DNA of 64,000 bases from Maratus speciosus (taxonomy: Eukaryota; Arthropoda; Arachnida; Araneae; Salticidae): assembly GCA_963932465.1 (NCBI GenBank), contig OZ010791.1:319420283-319484282 (forward strand), given 5' to 3'. How positions within the stretch are numbered: position 1 is the stretch's first letter; every line of letters starts with the position of its first letter. A model generated the notes under the pieces. It saw only the letters and a list, made by a program, of their open reading frames with translations. It was not told where the DNA came from and ran no database searches. Below are positions 58,589 to 64,000 of the stretch, piece by piece. The translations under genes were made by a program, and so were the position numbers.

Positions 58589-59030
58589 TTAGGTTGAGCA
58601 AAACGTTCTGGGAAATTTTTAATCTAATAGTTACCAGAATTTGTATCGCATATAGGAGTACCAGTGGTATATCTATAGGAGTTCAGGAATTTTGGCTCCA
58701 AAATGCCTATCGAACAGTATGATTTGTGTGTGTTTATCCGACATTATTGGAGAAAGGTCTAATGATTCTTAAAGCCGTCGCAAAGCAACAACCTTTCAAG
58801 GGCCGTCGATTTGATTCCTTTAATGAAGTTGAAGATGCATGTCAAGAGTTTTTCGATTCCAAGGAGCCGCCATGGTACTTCCCGCAAATCCGGAATCTGA
58901 CAGAACGATGACAAAATGTCGTGGACTATGATGGTCTCTACTTTGAAGAATGGTCCATGTTTCTTTTGTTGTTAATCTGCGCATAACAACGCAACTTTCT
59001 CAAATTTCCCAGAAATTTTTCTCAACCTAG
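58589..59030 (+). mobile_element. Internally deleted mariner element
   Basis: The left end TTAGGTTGAGCAAAACGTTC and the right end on the other strand, CTAGGTTGAGAAAAATTTCT, are terminal inverted repeats of the mariner type. TA is at 58587-58588 and 59031-59032. 442 bp instead of about 1.3 kb: the start of the transposase (ATG 58703, MPIEQYDLCVFIRHYWRK) is joined to its C-terminus, and the catalytic core is lost. Confidence 0.92.
58703..58986 (+). pseudogene. Mariner transposase, N- and C-terminal remnant
   Basis: An N-terminal segment (IRHYWRK) is followed in another frame by GLMILKAVAKQQPFKGRRFD, SFNEVEDACQEFFDSKEPPW and YFPQIRNLTER. A TGA at 58909 stands where Trp is expected, and the frame continues QNVVDYDGLYFEEW. 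This matches the mariner C-terminus, which ends with a basic 'RWQ(K/N)...GxYF' block. The DD34D core is deleted. It cannot be active but could be mobilised by a related full-length copy. Confidence 0.87.
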
Positions 59031-59032
59031 TA

Positions 59033-61650
59033 TCTAACAAAATACAGACTTCAACTGGAACCAAAAACTTGAAGATACACTCTGGAAACTTTAGTTAGCT
59101 TAGGATGATTAAATAGGCGCCATGTACTGTTTTGCGCAAAAGTATGTACCACTTGGGCTCAAAGGCTCTACATTTTTGGAAAAATTACTCAATCGATGGC
59201 ATATGGCATAAAGAGAAATGTACGTCCATTTCTACTCTATAGATCCGTGTATTGTATATTTAACTCTCAACTAAATAGGATGATATTGTTTATTTAATAT
59301 TTTTACATGTTTTTGGTATTTTAAAGCTACATAAAAATTTTATTGATTAAGCAGTGTACCGAAAATTACAACAACAGTGATTGTGCTGCAAAAATGAAAA
59401 AGAATTGCAATTTATTGCAATTAACACAAGTATAGAAAAATAGAGCATCATCTAGATTGGAAAAAATACAACAACATGCAATACATATTGTCATAAGGGA
59501 TTTTCGCATATTTTAACAGACTTTATTAATATTCATTAGCAAGATCATAACTTTATTGCATAACAAATTGGATATTTTATTGCATTTTATTCCATATTTA
59601 ATTTTATTGCACATTTAATTTTATTGAACATTTAATTATATTGCATATTTTCTATCTGCAAGGTCGAAATAAAATGTGTATTTTTTTAGATTTTTTTTAA
59701 TATGATATAAGATATTTATAAAATCATTTTGTATTTTATTTTTAACTTTTTAAAGAAAATAAATTGATTTTTGCAACGACATAATAAAATTCGGTTCCCC
59801 TGCAGAACCACTCCCCTGAGATCGTGTCCTTCTTGTTGCAGTGCACGGTGATAAGCGTAACTCTGGCAAATGTTATGAAAAGAAAAAAAAAAACATCCTG
59901 TCTTTGTTTTAAACAGAATTATCTGATTTTTGATATGAGAAAAATATTGTGTTGGGTGGGGTGTCGTCCAGACACTTCAATTGGAAGGGCATCGAAAATT
60001 ATAGCCTGACACATTTTCACTCAGTTAGAATTACTCACCGTTTGCGTCTTGACTTCACACTTAAAACTAGAGGTTAATTGTCCTATTTGGAAATTGCTTT
60101 TGAAAAAAATTGTGAGCGTTATGGTACCGATTTTCACAAAAAGTGTTTAATTTTGATTGTTTATGAAAAATATAAAAATCATCAGATCGCCAAAAGGAAC
60201 GATTACTCTCTAGATAATATTTTTGCGGAAAGTTTGTAACAATTTAAAGATAATTGGACGAGCTTTGGTTGATTTATCGTGATCACCGACTTGAAAAAGA
60301 TAGTTTTGGTATAATCACACTTAAAGATAAAATAAATGATAATAAAATAAAATAAATTAAATCGGCGTAACATTCTTATTTTTTATCATATCGACTACAA
60401 CATGTAACTGAATAGTCTTTACTAATTCTACGTCAGATAATAGAATGAAAAATACACGTTTTGAAAGGTTGCATGTGGATATAATCCCGTAAATTCAGTA
60501 TGAAAAAAAATATTTGTTTACATATATTGTAATTTACAGATCCATTTTGTATAATCATGATTTTTAAAAATTTATGCTATCTAAAAAGATTTTTCAAACC
60601 TACATTTCAAATTTATTATTAGTTTATTGAACATAATAAATATGTCACTGACATGCATCTACAGCGATAAATTACATTTTCAATGTATTCATAAAAATTA
60701 AATAGTACTTACCATTAAAAACTTTAGCCTACAATAACTTATTAAAGTGCTTCTATGAAAATGATTCGCAATAATTTAATTTTTAACTCAGTGGTTAAAA
60801 GTCTCATTATGAATGCTTTACAATAAAAGTAAAACCACGTATGTCACATTTTTTAATCACAGCACTTCACTTATTAATAGATAATCATAAAAAGCTTTTA
60901 ATGAAGTAGGTTTTTTTATGAAAGATAAATGTGAAATGCATTATACATGCCATCTATAAAATGAAGAGTTATAAATATTCTAATCGATGTGAAAGTAAAG
61001 AGATACTTCCTTTTAAAAATAAGTATATTAAATGTCAAGAGGATATCTTTATTTGATCAAAGATGAACGTATTGAAAATGAAGTGTTGAAATTTTTAACT
61101 CGAGATCTAATTTTTCGTCAGTGTTCGCGTTAATTAAAGAAAGGGTAATTTTGCTATAAATATATTTAATCACATTAGTTGGTTATAAGCTCACGTGTTA
61201 AAAAAAGATTTTCTTTTATAGAATATGTTTTATAACATAGCTTCAAAAACTGTAAAAAAAATATAAAAAAATAGTTGTTTTAACTATAATTATGAATAAA
61301 TCATTGACTATATGCATACAAAAGTGGTGATTTTTTAGTGTTAATAAAGGACATGTTTTTGCTTTTTAATACAAATTGTCATGTTTCGCATTTAACCTAT
61401 TGAACTGTACGTGTCACATTTCTTTACAGGCGTACTAAGCTTAAGAAAAATATTAATTAAGAAATACGTGATATTTCTATTAGGAAGTGTCATAACAAAT
61501 TAAACGAAACAACTTAAAAAGTAATATAACAAAATAGTGTATAATAAATATTTTAATAATATTGAAAATAAAAAAAAAAAATTGTGAGAATATTTCTGTA
61601 TAAACAACAAGGTGTTTTTCTGGAATGAGTTCAAATATTAGTAAAACACA
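59033..61650. other. AT-rich DNA without recognised genes
   Basis: A small cluster of TTTTATTGCA(C/T)ATTTAATT words lies at 59570-59650. No gene found. Confidence 0.5.
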
Positions 61651-61654
61651 TTTT

Positions 61655-61770
61655 AGGTAGATTTCCTATGAAATACTACCTATTGGCGTCGTTCCTATGT
61701 TGGAATTCCTGAAAACCTTTTGCAGATCTACACCGATCATGACTCCTAGAGCCCAAAACCACCCTCAGTA
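61655..61770 (+). repeat. TAGGTAG...GATCATGAC module, copy 2
   Basis: Matches 31915-32044 in order and spacing: TAGGTAGATTTCCTATGAAA, CTATTGGCGTCGTTCCTATG, ACACCGATCATGACTCCTAG, CCCAAAACCACCCTCAG. It is followed by a (TATC)n tract (61778-61797). Confidence 0.75.
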
Positions 61771-61777
61771 AAAAACT

Positions 61778-61820
61778 TTATCTATCTATCTATCTATGTA
61801 TGTATATATCTATGTATATC
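61778..61820. repeat. (TATC)n / TATG microsatellite
   Basis: TATCTATCTATCTATC then TATGTATGTATATATC; it holds the same position relative to the module as the TA tracts at 32045-32210. Confidence 0.9.
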
Positions 61821-62455
61821 ACTTTTTTCTGGACACGATAACTTCCACAATTCTGCAACAATCTCTTCTAAACTGATACTTAAAATCAAGGGGCATAAAA
61901 TCTCGGGTAAGTTCGTTAATGGACAAAATCGGGCCAAGGGGATGGAAATATGGAGGGGTTTTGTGAAAACCGAAAACCCTCCATAACTTCTTAATTTTTG
62001 TACATATCAAATCAGTTTAAAGTTTTTATTACTTCTAAAAATAGGGCCAAAAATTTATGTATCACAGACTTTTGATAAAGTTAAAAATGGGCTCAAGGGG
62101 CGCAAAAAATAGGGTTTTTGGGAGAAAAAAATTCATAACTTCGTCAATTCTCAAGATATCAAATCCAATTAATTTTATCATGAATCTCCTTAACATTATC
62201 TACAACTTTTATATTCACAAGTTTTTGATAGGACCAATTCGTACCGCAAAAAAAATTAAAAACGAAAACAAAAAGGGCGTTTGAAGAAGAAAAAAATCCA
62301 TAACTCCGTCACTTCAAAAGATATAAAATCACCATGAATTTATCATATATCTTCTTAATATTGTCTAAAACATCTATATAGACAAGTTTTGGATAGGACC
62401 AACTCTTACAGCAAAAACAAATTTAAAATTCATAGCGGTTGAAGAAAAAAATCAT
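61821..62455 (+). repeat. Degenerate tandem array, about 165-bp unit
   Basis: CCATAACTTCTTAATTTTTG (61981), TTCATAACTTCGTCAATTCT (62130) and TCCATAACTCCGTCACTTCA (62298) mark three units. Each has AGATATCAAAT-like, TTTTGATAGGACCAA / TTTTGGATAGGACCAA and AAAAATTAAAA / AAACAAATTTA stretches. No ORF runs through it. Confidence 0.65.
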
Positions 62456-62910
62456 CTTAGTAAGGGTGTATTCAAATCCAAACTGCTTATTTTCTGACTC
62501 ATTTTACAATTCATTTTTACTCTCAAAGGCTTCCAGTTGGTACCTTTTCTTAATCAGAAACTATATAATGTACCGCAATGGTCAATTTTTTTGATAGAGG
62601 CAGAATATATTTTAAAACATGTTGTCAAATGGGCCTTTTGAACCGAATTTCCCGAAGCGGATTGTGTTGGAAAATTCATTGTACTAAGGGAGTATTCAAA
62701 TCCAAACTGCTTATTTTCTGACTCATTTTTAAATTCATTTTTGCCTCAAACGCATCCAATTGGTAGATTCGCTTACTCAGAAGCTATATAACGCACCGTG
62801 ATGATCGATTTTTTGACAGAGGCAGAATATATTTCAAAAAGGATGTCAAAGTGGGCATTTTGAACGGAATTTCCCGAAGCGATTGTGTTAGAAACGAAAA
62901 ATATTGTCTT
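62456..62910 (+). repeat. 225-bp tandem duplication, two units
   Basis: GTATTCAAATCCAAACTGCT occurs at 62468 and 62693 (step 225). Both copies continue through TATTTTCTGACTCATTTT, TTGATAGAGGCAGAATATAT / TTGACAGAGGCAGAATATAT and GAATTTCCCGAAGCG. Confidence 0.88.
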
Positions 62911-64000
62911 ACTGAGAAAATAATTGTTTATATATCAAATTTCAATTAATTGAACGAAAATTAAAAACACAGGTCGCTTATAAATCTCTTCAAAAATCAC
63001 GTAACAAGTTTCATGCTTTTCCTATTAAAAATGTATCTGGAGTTATGCCAGAAAATTTCGAGTTGTGCAGCATGGAAAAGTATTTTTTTGAAAACCGCCC
63101 TAACATGATTCTGATAAAACCAGTTATTATATAAAAATGAAATAAAAACTCGTCAAAAGCGGCTAGATAAAATTGTTAAAGTGGGTTTATCTCTAATCAT
63201 GATTTGGTTTTTGTTTGTGAAATTAGTGTACTTAACTTCGAAATCTACTTCCGCCTGTAGGCCGGGCCGGCGGGGATTTTTATTAATTGTATACTTTGTA
63301 TGTATTGGAACATGTTTGTACGAAAATGGCAATCTGAAAAACAAATGCCGTTAACGTAGAAACAGCATTCAAGTGACGAGGAACAAAGACTCTTAGATTT
63401 ATACGAATTTAAGCAACATTAGTTTATCAGAAATATTTTTTTCATTTACGAATCTGCCTGTAAATGATAAAATTAAAGTATAATGACTAATTTAGAAAAA
63501 TTTGACAAACTGTTAGGAAATTTAAAGAAAGAAAATTATTTTTTTGAAAAGAAACAACAACAACAACAAAAAACTTCTCTAACATAAAGTACATTTAGGA
63601 CCCCAATTGCTTTTAAGAGTGGATATAATCAACAGCACCGCAGCACAAAATACAATAATAATAAAACGGATGTCCAAAAGGGAAACGATTGTAATTCCCT
63701 TTTACTAAAGTTTAAGATTGCAGTGCCATCTGTTAGTCTGGCTGACTTACTCAGACCTTCGAAATCTACGGATTCTTGGATACCAGTATTTATATACGGA
63801 AAATTTTGTTTTATTTAATCGAATATTCCTACAATTTGAAAAGACAACATTTTCTATAAGGATCTACTGATACGCAAAAAGTCGGATACTTGATACCTCT
63901 GCTTACTGTTGTTTATCCCCCCTATATCGAGTCAAAAATGTAAATAAACCTTTACAAAACACAGTCGAAGATAAGTACAATATGGTTAACTTTAAACCGA
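62911..64000. other. No recognised gene
   Basis: A GCAGTGCCATCTGTTAG word at 63720 resembles the core of the minisatellite at 52.6 kb. No coding or RNA gene recognised to the window end. Confidence 0.5.

Overview
The window is AT-rich eukaryotic DNA with long homopolymers, many (TA)n tracts and no bacterial-style gene organisation. I found no host protein-coding gene, rRNA or functional tRNA that I can support. Nearly everything recognisable is a transposable element or its remains. The families suggest an arthropod, possibly an arachnid such as a spider; this is an inference from the families, not a proof.

Layout. 0-1.9 kb: degenerate pogo-like transposase fragment with a 21-bp minisatellite. 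3.4-6.2 kb: a Helitron 5' end and a short complete non-autonomous Helitron-like element. 6.4 kb: foldback element. 8.3-9.5 kb: dispersed tandem-repeat family, with an inverted relative at 34.7-35.9 kb. 10.1-11.25 kb: complete Tc1-like element with four in-frame stops. 11.72-14.97 kb: complete Tigger/pogo element with three in-frame stops. 14.99-16.64 kb: deleted pogo-like element carrying a zinc-binding C-terminus, itself split by a hAT-like MITE. 19.2-20.3 kb: 5'-truncated Penelope-like reverse transcriptase fragment lying between two (TA)n tracts. 20.95-22.6 and 42.7-44.4 kb: inverted copies of one pogo-like family (GGGGAGAC ends). 23.0-23.9 kb: non-autonomous Tigger-like element. 27.5 kb: TTAA-flanked MITE. 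29.0 and 29.6 kb: CACTGTAAAA foldback MITEs, with a third at 50 kb. 31.6-34.1 kb: a 330-bp tandem array flanked by inverted copies of a short repeat. 37.8-39.8 kb: heavily eroded Tigger/jerky-like element. 41.5-42.4 kb: minisatellite relic interrupted by a tRNA-derived SINE with a 10-bp target duplication. 45.6-48.9 kb: 3.3-kb non-autonomous Helitron filled with about 300-bp repeats. 49.9-55.1 kb: two inverted copies of a TA-flanked element, with a TIR minisatellite element between them. 58.6-59.0 kb: internally deleted mariner. 61.6-62.9 kb: a second module + microsatellite + tandem-array structure.

The elements do not work together as a pathway. They form a nested insertion record that can be read in order. 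The most interesting points are exact target duplications, a split transposase frame that becomes continuous when the MITE and one target copy are disregarded, PCNA-binding-like (PIP-box) C-termini on two separate pogo-group transposases, and the large inverted repeat at 50-55 kb.
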